From the NCBI GenBank assembly GCA_003427395.1, contig BFEA01000134.1, positions 2,606,454-2,626,453 on the forward strand: a stretch of DNA of 20,000 bases, given 5' to 3'. Made by a program: the position numbers and the translations under genes. A model generated the notes under the pieces. It saw only the letters and a list, made by a program, of their open reading frames with translations. It did no database searches and was not told where the DNA came from. This DNA is from Chara braunii. Its lineage: Eukaryota > Streptophyta > Charophyceae > Charales > Characeae. Below are positions 1 through 9,051 of this stretch, one piece after another (the stretch's first letter is position 1; the number at the start of each line of letters is the position of its first letter).

Positions 1-76
<76 letters not shown>
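1..76. repeat. (CT)n dinucleotide microsatellite
   Basis: An almost pure CT tract fills the left edge and probably continues outside the window. On the minus strand it reads as alternating Arg-Glu codons if translated. It is a simple repeat with no sign of function. Confidence 0.95.
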
Positions 77-77
<1 letters not shown>

Positions 78-434
78 CTGCACTGTTCATCCCTCAATGC
101 TCCTCGGCACTCTTCCTCCTCCCTTTGATGTCCTAGATCTACCCTGAATGCCTCTGCGGTGTGCCTTGTCAAGCGTGGGCAGCTATGGCCGCCGGTTGTC
201 TTCCTTCGTCTCGCCGGCCTATGGTCACCTTCCTCCTCCAGCACTATTCTTCTCCAGCGCTCTTCTTGGCCCAGTTTGCTAGTTCGCACAAGTTCCAGCA
301 GCACTTCCTCACACACACACAGACTTAGGAAACTCAGCAGAATGCGGGAATCTCAGCAAGGCATCCATTCCATCGGCAGAAGTCACAATTTCAGAAATCA
401 GCAGTGTTCTCAGTCTGTGTTATGGCAGGTCATT
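77..434. other. Unrecognised single-copy sequence between two microsatellites
   Basis: No family is recognisable here. On the minus strand one frame is open from about position 352 to the window edge, roughly 117 codons. It is rich in Arg and Glu and runs into the (CT)n tract as a Glu-Arg repeat. It follows a TGA at 353-355 and has no clear start or splice site, so it could be an exon fragment or chance. A plus-strand frame at 159-467 runs into the AAT microsatellite as poly-Ile and looks spurious. Confidence 0.4.
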
Positions 435-539
435 ACAATAATAATAATAATAATAATAATAATATAATAATAATAATAATAATAATATAATAATGAAATA
501 ATAATAATAATAAACTAATAACAACAACAATAATAATAA
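435..539. repeat. (AAT)n/(AAC)n microsatellite, left half split by the retrotransposon
   Basis: Imperfect AAT triplets run here, with a short AAC block near 521-530 and ending in AAT units. The outer end of the chromovirus LTR begins at 540, directly in this tract. The same mix of AAT and AAC triplets resumes at 8909 on the far side of the element, so the two tracts were most likely one microsatellite before insertion. Confidence 0.9.
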
Positions 540-1095
540 TGCAATGAATACGAGTGAATGATATACGGAAAACCAAGTTGCGGAATCACACAGATGTCCA
601 AGTCCTGGGCCCCTTTTACAGTTGGGCACGGCCTGAGTCTCCGGACTTGGGCTGTTTGCTGCATTTGTGCAGGGTTCCCAGGTAGGTGCATCGGCAGTAC
701 TGCCTTTGCGTAGGCCGATGGCCTGCTTCTCAATGTCTCGGCCCTGCTTTGTGTGTATGTGCCCAGGCGCAACTGTCAAGGCCTGGGCCAACTGTACGAC
801 ACAGCTTAGTGAGGCTCGCGTGTCCATTCAACCAACTGGCGTGCTGCAAGAGCCTGAATACCCACATATGAAAGTGTCGAATTTTGGCCTTTGACGNGCT
901 TAGTGAGGCTCGCGTGTCCATTCAACCAACTGGCGTGCTGCAAGAGCCTGAATACCCACATATGAAAGTGTCGAATTTTGGCCTTTGACGAACATTCAGG
1001 CCTGCCTTCACTTAGGGTGGGCACTTGCCTTGCTGAGGGCCTTTGCCCAGAACATGTGATGTCTGATAGGGCCCCAGGAGGGCTTGTTCCTTGCA
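540..1095 (-). repeat. 3' LTR of the chromovirus (internally deleted, with a 94-bp duplication)
   Basis: Read on the plus strand it begins TGCAA and ends TTGCA, a 5-base inverted terminus of the TG...CA type. Bases 540-602 match 7810-7874, and bases from 603 on match the LTR copy from about 8513 to its end, with scattered substitutions and small indels. About 640 bases present in the other LTR (roughly 7875-8512) are missing. A 94-base unit at 804-897 is repeated at 898-991, with an ambiguous base (N) exactly at the junction (897). The polypurine tract abuts it at 1096. Confidence 0.9.
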
Positions 1096-1108
1096 TTCCA
1101 TCCCCTTT
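1096..1108 (-). promoter_or_regulatory. Polypurine tract (plus-strand DNA primer site) of the chromovirus
   Basis: On the minus strand this reads AAAGGGGATGGAA, purine-rich with one T, immediately upstream of the 3' LTR. In Ty3/gypsy elements the RNase H-resistant polypurine tract primes second-strand synthesis. Its position fixes the inner LTR boundary at 1095/1096. Confidence 0.75.
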
Positions 1109-1133
1109 AGCTTCGAAGGTCCGCTGAGATGCT

Positions 1134-1628
1134 TCATGCTGGTGCCTTCCCTTTCCGTTTCTCCTCATATTCTGCCACGATCTGAGGAGCTGTCTTGACA
1201 AGTTCCTCCCTTGAAATCCATTGATCTTCCTTAGGATCCGTATGATGCCTGAGATGCTCTTTGTACTCCCGTGCAGGTTTAGGAGGTCTACCCCTGCTGG
1301 GTGGCTTGGGAACAGGCATGTCTCTGTGGTCCAGGATATCGTGAACGTCCACGTGGCCATCCATGGTTGGGGGCAGCATAGATCCCCGTGATGGGAACTG
1401 TTCTGTCTCAGCGAAAGGTGCAAGCTTGGAAGCGTGAAAAACAGGGTCAGTGCGTAGGTGATTAGGGATACGAATGACGTACGAGGGACCATCCAAATCA
1501 TTACCCAAAATGTCTAAGACTTCCCAGGGACCGAAATATTGAGGCATTAGTTTTCTAGAGATGCCAAACTCCTGTCCCAAATCACTAGCCTTGACCTAGA
1601 CATGTTCCCCTACCTGAAATGTGGACTG
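1134..1628 (-). pseudogene. pol: Integrase C-terminus: GPY/F module and chromodomain (broken)
   Basis: This is the tail of the chromovirus polyprotein, in the same frame as the integrase upstream but cut off by a TGA at 1629-1631 and a TAG near 1596. The frame from 1580 shows a GPY/F-like module (KLMPQYFGPWEVLDIL, then a VFHASKL motif around residues 48-53). A diverged chromodomain follows at about residues 77-138, with VDVHDILDHR at its start and EDQWISREEL near its end. About 10 Pro/Arg/Gly-rich residues separate the first strand from the rest. Chromodomains in these elements bind modified histone tails and steer integration to heterochromatin. The aromatic cage seems only partly kept: the Trp of QWIS is present, but the usual WKG position reads RHH. 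The frame ends with a basic tail at 1134. Confidence 0.82.
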
Positions 1629-3491
1629 TCAGCGATGCTTGTTCTCAGAAGCAAACATGGCTTCCTGAGATTTCCTGATGTGTTCGACAGTCTGCTGCAA
1701 CAATTTCTCGTACTGGACACCAAATTCAATGGTTCCAGGAGTTGCAGCAGTTCGGTTTTCAGGCAAGAGGAAGTCTAGAGCAGATCTAGGCTTCCATCCC
1801 AGATGCAGCTGATTCGGGGTGACCCCGGTGGTGTTGTGTACAACGTTATTGTACAGACTGGCGATGAGAGGTAACTTCTCATCCCCATCATCCTGGCTGG
1901 GCTTAATGTAATGCCTCAGCAGATGTTGCACCACGCAGTTCATCTGTTCAGCCTGCCCATTTGCTTCGGGATGATTCCCATAAGTCATCCTAAGCTGTCT
2001 TCCCATCTGCTCAGCGGTCTTTTTCCACATCTCGCTGGTGAAATGCACATCTCTATCACTAACAATTGTCTTTGGAAACCCAAGATCACGCACCCAGTTA
2101 TCCATGAATAACTTGATGACGTGTTCAATCCTGGTGGTCTCTGGCATGACAATTAGTCTAGCGAACTTAGTAAACCTATCAACCATGACGAAGATGTGCC
2201 TCTTGCCATTCTTGCTGGTCACGAGAGTATCCATGAAGTCCATGGAGATACTCTGCCCTAGGCCAGCAGGAATGGGTAGAGGCTTGAGTAACCCCAGCGG
2301 AGCTTGAGTCCGCGGCTTGTCCCGCAGACAGACCTGACAGGTCTGTACATACTTCTTTGCATCGTCCAGCGTGTTAGGCCACCAAAATCGTTGTACTAAG
2401 TTAGCACTAGTCTTCTTGTAGCCGAAATGTCCCGTTGCGTCGTGGCACTCACCTAGAAATAAACTACGCAAAATCTCCCTAGATGGAACAACTAACCTCT
2501 TAAATCCAGCCTTTTCAAGAAAGAGTAACCCATCCAACATCACAAACTCGTCAGAGGTGGCCTTGTCTTTGGCCTGCAGTTTGTTGATGATGTCCATCGC
2601 GATGGGATCTTGCTTGTAGGCTTCCCCCAAAGATCTAGTAACGTCCTCAGATAAGCCAAACTCATAAATCAGCGCACCTAGGTAATCTGCCCTTCTAGAC
2701 AACGCATCTGCAACCTTGTTGTACTCTCCCTTCACATAGTCTAGTTTGAAGTCATACTGATCTATAACTTCAATCCAGCGTTTGAGTGCATCGGAGAGCA
2801 CTGGTTGGGTCTTAATCCACTTGAGGGTTTGATGGTCCGTTCCCAAGTAAAAGAACCTTCTTAACAGATAAGGCCTCCAGTGGACAAGTGCCTTGTAGAG
2901 AGCATAGAGTTCCCTCTCGTAGGTGGACTTTGCCAACTTCTTTGATGACATCTTTTTGCTCATATACTCGACCGGTCTCAATTGTTTCCCTTCCTGCTGA
3001 GCCAGCAATGCGCCGATGCCATATTGGCTTGCGTCAATGGTCACAACGAATGGCCTTTGCGGGTCCGGCACCATGAGAACTTCATGGTGTGTGAGAGCAT
3101 GCTTCAAACGCTTGAAAGTTGCCTCGCACTCGTCGGTCCAGTCCCATGGTGTGTCAAGTCGAGTTCGATCAGTCAAGGGAGATGCGATCGTACTATAATT
3201 CTTTACGAAATTGCGATAATATCCACACATTCCCAAGAATGATATGACCTCAGTCACAAACTGGGGTTGTGGCCAGTCCCTAATGCTAGCCACATTCGCA
3301 TCTTCGGGCCTAATCCCATCCACGGATACTTCATGACCCAAGTACAAGATTCGAGTGTGTCTGAACTCGCATTTTTCTGCATTTATCTTATACTTGTGCT
3401 GCCGAAGGAGTGAAAGTACTTTGTCTACATGGTGAGCATGCTCCTCAACAGTCTTACTAAAGATAAGTATGTCGTCGAGGTAAGTAGTCAT
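1629..3491 (-). pseudogene. pol: Chromovirus pol: RT C-terminal part, RNase H and integrase core
   Basis: This is the longest intact piece of the retrotransposon, 620 codons. It opens with the RT catalytic motif YLDD (residues 4-7). RNase H follows at about residues 145-268 with the acidic residues in TIDAS (D153), the YERELYAL region, TDHQTLKW (D219) and VADALSR (D262). The integrase zinc finger is H350, H355, C385, C388. The catalytic core shows D418 (SMDFMD), D479 (VSDRD) and E515 (NGQAEQ), giving the standard DD(35)E spacing. All catalytic residues are kept, so this segment decayed less than its neighbours or was hit late. The upstream part of RT lies in another frame (see 3457-4276). The frame ends at a TGA in the linker before the GPY/F module. 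Confidence 0.95.
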
Positions 3492-4276
3492 GGAAGATCC
3501 TATTCATGGCATGCTGGAACGTAGCCAACACATTGCAAAGGCCAAAGGGCATCACCACAAACTCATATAGATCGTACCTGGTCTGGAATGTGGTTTTGTG
3601 CTGGTCGTCTGGTCTTATGGCAATCTGATGGTAGTCACATTCTAAGTTTATCTTCGTATAGTACTTACACCCCTGCACCCTATCCAATAGGTCGTCGATG
3701 CGTGGTAGAGGCTCTGCGTTCATAACGATGATGGCATTGAGGCCTCTATAATCAATGCACATCCTTTGGAACAAATAAGACTGGTGAGCCAAAGGGGGAG
3801 GTGCTAGGCCGAATCCACCCCTTCTCTGTGAGCTCTTTCAGTTGTCACCGAAGCTCGTCCAACTCAGTCTGAGCCATCCTATAGATTCTCTCTTTAGGTG
3901 TCTTGCTAACTGGGATGATCTTTATGGCATGGACAACGTCCCTGTCTACGACCCCAGTAGGCTCCTCAAACAGATCAGGGCACTTAGCGACGATGGTTTC
4001 TATCTCTGGGAGTGTTTTAACGACCTCCCCTTTTGCAGAGACATAGACTAAGTACATACCTTCCTCTTGGTTCTGTTTATAATAGTTGTAGAACGTTGGT
4101 GCACATAAGCACCCATAGGAGTCTATTAACCTACCGGCTTTATACTTGGCCAGCCTAACGATCCTCCCATTAGGCAACTCCTTCTTTAGCACCTTCTTGT
4201 CCCAATCAAACTGGGGCTTGGTAACCTCGAGGTAGTACATGCCTAACAACATGTCCAAAGGCAAATCGTCGCTCAC
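3457..4276 (-). pseudogene. pol: Chromovirus pol: linker and N-terminal part of reverse transcriptase (frameshifted)
   Basis: From 4276 one frame encodes a linker that reaches the RT start (YRMAQTELDELR). It then meets a TGA at about 3846 and continues readably with a fingers-type segment ([14 protein letters not shown]). Near 3800 the KDGxxR part is missing and the frame changes. The next piece has [27 protein letters not shown] and VVMPFGLCN, all RT palm and fingers motifs. The strand usually reading FSKIDLKSGYHQI is altered to YTKINLECDYHQI, so the first catalytic Asp position reads Asn. Near 3485 another short deletion and frame change precede YLDD. The two deletions and the Asp-to-Asn change each suggest loss of polymerase activity. 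Confidence 0.9.
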
Positions 4277-4797
4277 CAGGAATGATATCTTATGACTTAC
4301 CTATCCTCCTGGGTAGGAGAAAGTGCAAACTACGTCCTTCACATAGTCCTCCACCAACATGCGCTCTTTGTTGGCCAGAGTAGATGCCACCGGTCTACTC
4401 AGGCGTTGCACCCAGTCCTTTAGGCGCAATCTCTCAACGCAGTCGCGACTTACGAGGTTTCGTGTGGAGCCAATGTCTACGAAGGCACCGCTCTTACGGT
4501 CACCCACACCAATTTCCACAACGAAGTGCTCCCCTCTAGGACCTCTACTTAGTGCCACCCAGGACTCACGAGGGTCTTTTGCCGACTACTCACCTTGAAG
4601 GTCCTCTAAGGCTTCAGACACATCCAACATACAGTGTATAGTTGGGTCCGGATGCATCTGGGGGGTGACTAAGGAGTCAATAGCTTCGGCCAACTCTTGA
4701 AACGAGGAGGGTACATCTCCCGCTTCAACGGGAGTAGAAGCAGCTACAACTTCTACTGGCCCCACACTTTGGAGGGATCTTCTACGAGACCTTCGGG
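4277..4797 (-). pseudogene. pol: Chromovirus protease region (retropepsin-like, broken)
   Basis: After the zinc knuckle the frame changes near 4797. This frame then runs down through two TAG stops (4586-4588 and 4301-4303) that interrupt otherwise continuous protein. A linker rich in Ser, Val and Ala leads to the protease motif FVDIGSTRNLVS. Retropepsins normally have Asp-Ser/Thr-Gly; here the middle residue is Ile, which would disturb the active site. The sequence after the motif (RDCVERLRLKDW) fits the usual helix and flap order. The region after the second stop (SFLVSDDLPLDMLLGMYYLE) fits the end of a retropepsin fold. Confidence 0.8.
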
Positions 4798-6534
4798 TTC
4801 TTGCACTTAAATTGTTGATGGCCATACTCGCCGCAGTTTATGCAAGCACCACGCGACCAACGGTCCCACCACACTTCCTGATCCAAACCGGCCCTCACCC
4901 AAGCAGCTATTTTGTTTGGGTCGGTGAATTGCCCCTGACTCCTCTGTTGACCGCCCTTGCCGCAGCCACCTGCCTTAGTCTTAGCTACAACGGCGAGGTT
5001 GCTAACCTCAGCACTCTCCTCGCCGTCTAACTTTGATCCCTCCACAAGCTCAAAAACATCCTCGATCTCAGTTTGGTTCCCATAAGAATTAACCATCATC
5101 AATCGACTACCCTTCTTCTTCCACTCCTGTGGAGCCTTCTTCTTCCATCCGTAGGGGGGGTTTGAGCACCACCCAGCGTAGCCTCTAAATCTAATACCTT
5201 CTTACTGAATGTCTCAAATGTATGATACTCAAGACGAGCGTCGCTAGCTCAGAGGTTCTTGATGTCTGTGGGAAGACATCTCAAGAACATGGTCAATAAG
5301 GCCTGTGGATTATATTCCACTCCTGGTACAACAATCAGCCGCTCTACGGTTGTGGTCAGCTCTCTCACGGACTTGTACTTCCTAGAGTCAAGTTTCAATA
5401 GCCCATCAGTGGCAATTTGTGCCTGCTGAGGGTTGTGCCATCGAGCCTCCACCAAATCCATAAAGCTTTCGAGGGTATGGGTCTTGGCCCAGTCACCCAT
5501 GTTTTTGTCGAATCCTTTGGAAGCTCCATTTACCCAGCGAGCTGCTGAATCCTCTAAGTAGGATGCAACAGTAATCACCTCCTCCTCTACCAGCGTCCTC
5601 TTCGCCCTGACCCACACTGGAACCGTTCTCAACCAAGTGTCGAGTGCCTCGTCCTTCTTATCTCCTAAGAAGGTTGGAGGTGGTTTCAAAGGGGTCTTGG
5701 GGTACCAAGGTTGTTGTTGTCCCACTGGTGAGATAGGTGGCGGTTGTGGTGTAGCTCCAGCCGCTGGACCAGAAGTTGAAGAACCAACAATCTGAGATAG
5801 TGTTGTTGCTGAGGTACAGCTTGGTGATGGTCCGAACTGAGCGGCATAGGGGTCTGTCATCGCTGAGAATGGCAGCGATGGCAAAACTGCTGGCCTGATT
5901 CCTGGCCTGTGCATGGCGTTCAGGATTTGGTCCAAGGTGTCCTGTATGGTATCCAGTTTGTCGTCCATGTATGCATGCATGGACAGGATGTTCGCCTTAA
6001 AAATCTTTTCAGTATTACTGAGGGCCGAGTCATCTAACCCCTCTGGTGCAGCTTTGTCTGCCTCCCTACCCTCTAGTCCGACACTCCTGTCTCTTATCTC
6101 TTTCTCTTTTTTAGTAGCTTGTTTAAGTTCCTCCTCTAGCCTTAAGCGAATCCTTTCTATTGCTGGAGCTCCATCTTCTCCCGGGTGCGTGGAGGCGGTG
6201 AGCTGAGCTGCAAGCCCCCCATCTGACTAGTGCCAGCTCCTGACGTACTGGAGATAACATGCGAGCTGGTCTGTTGACCAGTTGAAGTCGCAGCAGATGT
6301 TGTCGCAGAAGTAGCCATAGCTATTGCGCTAGCTGCTGCTGCTGCTGCCAACGCCCGTTCTACAGCCCTTGCTGCTTCTCTCGCAGTCTCTAGATTACGG
6401 GCCCTAGCTTCGGCCCTTAGTCTCCTTTCATCTCCTGGTAGTAGGACCTGGAACACTAAAGGTATCCCACCGGTATCCCTTCTTGTCTGCCTCCTATCGT
6501 CAGATGTATCTTCAACACCCTTTGATCCACTCAT
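4797..6534 (-). pseudogene. gag: Chromovirus gag (capsid and zinc-knuckle nucleocapsid), frameshifted
   Basis: The start is the ATG at 6534 (MSGSKGVEDT). The N-terminus is charged, then Ala-rich and Ser/Thr-rich. Near 6160 the frame shifts by one base-equivalent and the protein continues with a Lys/Glu-rich helix (IERIRLRLEEELKQ) and a Pro-rich linker. A retrotransposon-Gag-type capsid region follows at 5249-5700, with FLGDKKDEALDTWLRTV and ARWHNPQQAQ. A TGA at 5249-5251 interrupts it. A run of C (G on the plus strand, about 5153-5159) then coincides with a second frame change. The last piece carries a CCHC knuckle, CINCGEYGHQQFKC, that would bind RNA. Gag forms the virus-like particle; this copy cannot make it whole. 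Confidence 0.88.
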
Positions 6535-7794
6535 GGGCTAGGCAGGCGTTGTGTGCACTAATGTCCTCTCTGGGACCTACCGCAACATACGTCTGACCGT
6601 TTCTAAAAATAATTAAAATAAATTAATATTCGGCGGGTAATCTAGGCTACCGGTCAAGCGGCATCAACGGCATCTACTCGAAATGTACACATGTAGTCTA
6701 CTTCTAATTTCGATCAGTTCTGCCCAGAAGCGTTGAGAAGAACTGACTATGGTAGATTACAGTCCTACTTAAGGCTGTCCGTTAGGTGTCGCAGTTTGTC
6801 AACCAACTAATCAAAATAAAAATAAACTACTTGTGAGCAGATGTATGCACAATGGGTATGACAATGATGTTCAGTTGAGTTCACAACTGGAATCCCCTTC
6901 CCCTGTATCCAACGTACCTGTGAGCATCATTAAGCGCAGTGTCAAGGTGTGCAACGACGGCCCACCCCTTGTGCCCAAGACGTATGCTTATGACCAGCCT
7001 GCCCTTTGTTTACCCTCATGTGCAACGAGCCGTACGTCTGACTGATCTGGCTGATCAAGAGGCAATCCAAGGACATTCCCCGAGAGTCCTCATGAATTAT
7101 TTAACGTCACAATCAGGACAACGATCACAGCCAGTGGACAGATCAGATTATAGATGGTCTGGGAGCGTCTGTATTAGGACTGGTCAGTCCGCACACCCCT
7201 TCTATCAGCCCAGCAAAGAGCCTCAATGGACAAAGCAGCATGGCCTGCGTGTAGTAGTCCCATGGGTTGGCATGGTGACCGTGACCCATGCTGCAACCAG
7301 GGCCCTTGAGAGGCACCGCCTTCTCCTGCCAGATGCGCCACTAGGAAGAATGTCGTCTCTCAAGGTAGAGCGCACACTACTCCTCACCAAAGAGAGGACA
7401 CTCAGTTGGACTCACTTCCTCGCGGTAAGAAGAGATTGAGAGGGTAGATAAGGAATGGGAACAAAGTACCTGGAGATAGCTGCCCCCAACCACAGATTTC
7501 TCACCAATTTGGCCGACGTGCATTTTGATGACCGGTCGATAGCCTCGGTACCACCCACAAAGCAATGCAGTGCCACCTCAGCCAAAATGGCACTTCAGGA
7601 TACTCTCGTCATCATACATACACCTGTTGTCGCCACAGCTCCCACGCTGTTGCCACAGCCTTCCAGCGGCTGGCCTCTCCACCTAGGCCCCGCTCATACA
7701 AACCAGCGCCGAAGTATCCTTACTGCACATGAAGCATCGTCAGCGCACCAAGTACCAATGTCGCTGGTGCCAGGTAAGCGGCGATCACGGACCA
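6535..7794 (-). other. Long untranslated leader of the chromovirus, between PBS and gag
   Basis: About 1.26 kb separate the primer-binding site from the gag start. No minus-strand frame of note is present, and the plus-strand frames here (for example 6939-7439) show no recognisable domain and lie antisense to the element. The region probably holds the packaging and dimerisation signals that such leaders carry, but no specific structure can be assigned by eye. Confidence 0.6.
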
Positions 7795-7806
7795 GCTCTG
7801 ATACCA
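7795..7806 (-). promoter_or_regulatory. Primer-binding site for initiator methionine tRNA
   Basis: On the minus strand this reads TGGTATCAGAGC, the classic plant-retroelement complement to the 3' end of initiator tRNA-Met. It lies three bases (ATT) after the 5' LTR end (...TTGCA), exactly where minus-strand DNA synthesis would be primed. It sets the element's orientation and the inner boundary of the 5' LTR. Confidence 0.95.
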
Positions 7807-7809
7807 AAT

Positions 7810-8908
7810 TGCAAGGAATATGAGTGTGAACGATAAACGGAAAACCATGTTGCGGAATCACACAGATGTCCAAGTAGTCGTGTCCAAGCAGAGAGTACAA
7901 ATGCACCAAGAAACCATCCATATAGAGCAATACAATGAAGTAATGATCCAATGTTCAAGCCAGTAGGCCACACCAACACAGTATCCAAAGTCGCTGCTCT
8001 CTGTCTGGCGCTCAGCGCCCAGCCTACTCTACCCAACTATCCTACCTACAGCTGTGTTCACGCAACAGGCTCACTTCGACTCTCAAAGACCAATGTACAT
8101 GACTGTCAACAACATAGCCGACCTCTCTTCATGCACCAGGTACGTATCTCGTCACCCTCAGTCAGACCTTGATTACCCCACACTCGCCTCTTTCCCTGAA
8201 GACCACCAGACCGCCCACTGTACCCCCTGGCGCCCAGCAGCCCGGCTATGGCTGCCTGCGCCCCGCTGCCCTGCAGCGCCCACGTCACCTCTACGCGCCC
8301 TGTCAGCGCCCTTGGCCACAGCGCATCATCAAGAAGGAGCACAGCAGCACTTTCGCATTGCCTACGCAGGCCAGAGTACCTGGCCTGGGCTGCCTCACTT
8401 CTTTTATGGAAGTGGCAGCCTCCTGGATGCGGCGTGTGGCCTGGCTGGAAGCTTGCAGTAGCTTCCGGTTGGGCCTTAGTCCCTGTGCCCAGGCTCGAGA
8501 CTACAGTTGAGGGCCTGGGCCCCTTTTACAGTTGGGCACTGCCTGAGTCTCCGGACTTGGGCTGTTTGTTGCATCTGTTCAGCATTCCCAGGTAGGTGTG
8601 TCGGCAGTACTGCCTTTGCGTCCGATGGCCTGTTTCTCAATGTATCGGCCCTGCTTTGTGTTTATGTGCCCAGGCGCAACTGTCAAGGCCTGGGCCAACT
8701 GTACGACGCAGCTTAGTGAGGCTCGCGTGTCCATTCAACCAACTGGCGTGCTGCAAGAGCCTGAATACCCACATATGAAAGTGTCGAATTTTGGCCTNTG
8801 ACGAATGTTCAGGCCCGCCTTCACTTAGGGCGGGCACTTGCCTTGCTGAGGGCCTTTGCCCAGAACATGTGATGTCTGATAGGGCCCCGGGAGGGCTTGT
8901 TCCTCGCA
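7810..8908 (-). repeat. 5' LTR of the chromovirus (long form)
   Basis: It is bounded by TGCAA at 7810 and TCGCA at 8908 on the plus strand and is about 1.1 kb. It shares both end regions with the 3' LTR at 540-1095 and carries an extra stretch of about 640 bases (7875-8512) that the other copy lacks. One ambiguous base lies at 8798, within a few bases of the position corresponding to the N of the other LTR. It should contain the element promoter on the minus strand, but no TATA box can be assigned confidently. Confidence 0.9.
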
Positions 8909-8931
8909 ACAATAATAATAATAATAATAAT

Positions 8932-8994
<63 letters not shown>

Positions 8995-9032
8995 AATAAT
9001 AAGAATAAGAATAAGAATAATAATAAGAATAA
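8909..9032. repeat. (AAT)n/(AAC)n microsatellite, right half
   Basis: AAT units, a long AAC block (about 20 units, near 8933-8992), then AAT and AAG-containing units. On the minus strand the long open frame to the right reads through this as Ile and Val runs, which is unlikely to be true coding. Together with 435-539 it forms the insertion target of the chromovirus. Confidence 0.93.
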
Positions 9033-9051
9033 CTCCAGAGTCCATACCAAC

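Larger units (their letters stand above)
540..8908 (-). mobile_element. Ty3/gypsy chromovirus LTR retrotransposon, full-length but inactive
   Basis: All landmarks of an LTR retrotransposon occur in the right order on the minus strand: 5' LTR (7810-8908), PBS (7795-7806), gag with one zinc knuckle, protease, RT, RNase H, integrase, GPY/F module with a chromodomain, polypurine tract (1096-1108) and 3' LTR (540-1095). RT-RNase H before integrase, plus the C-terminal chromodomain, places it among the Metaviridae chromoviruses. The coding region shifts frame near 6160, 5155, 4797, 3800 and 3485. It has in-frame stops at about 5249, 4586, 4301, 3846, 1629 and 1596, so this copy cannot make its polyprotein. 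Both ends abut AAT/AAC triplets. A target-site duplication cannot be defined because the target is itself repetitive. Confidence 0.93.

Noticed and set aside
420-827. Minus-strand frame with Leu/Tyr/Ile runs
   Set aside because: It is translated AAT microsatellite joined to LTR sequence; no domain.
6150-6170. Programmed ribosomal frameshift in gag
   Set aside because: It lies in the N-terminal gag half rather than at a gag/pol border and is one of about five frame changes, so decay is simpler.
6939-7439. 166-codon plus-strand frame in the chromovirus leader
   Set aside because: Antisense to the element, no recognisable motif, and of a length that can occur by chance.
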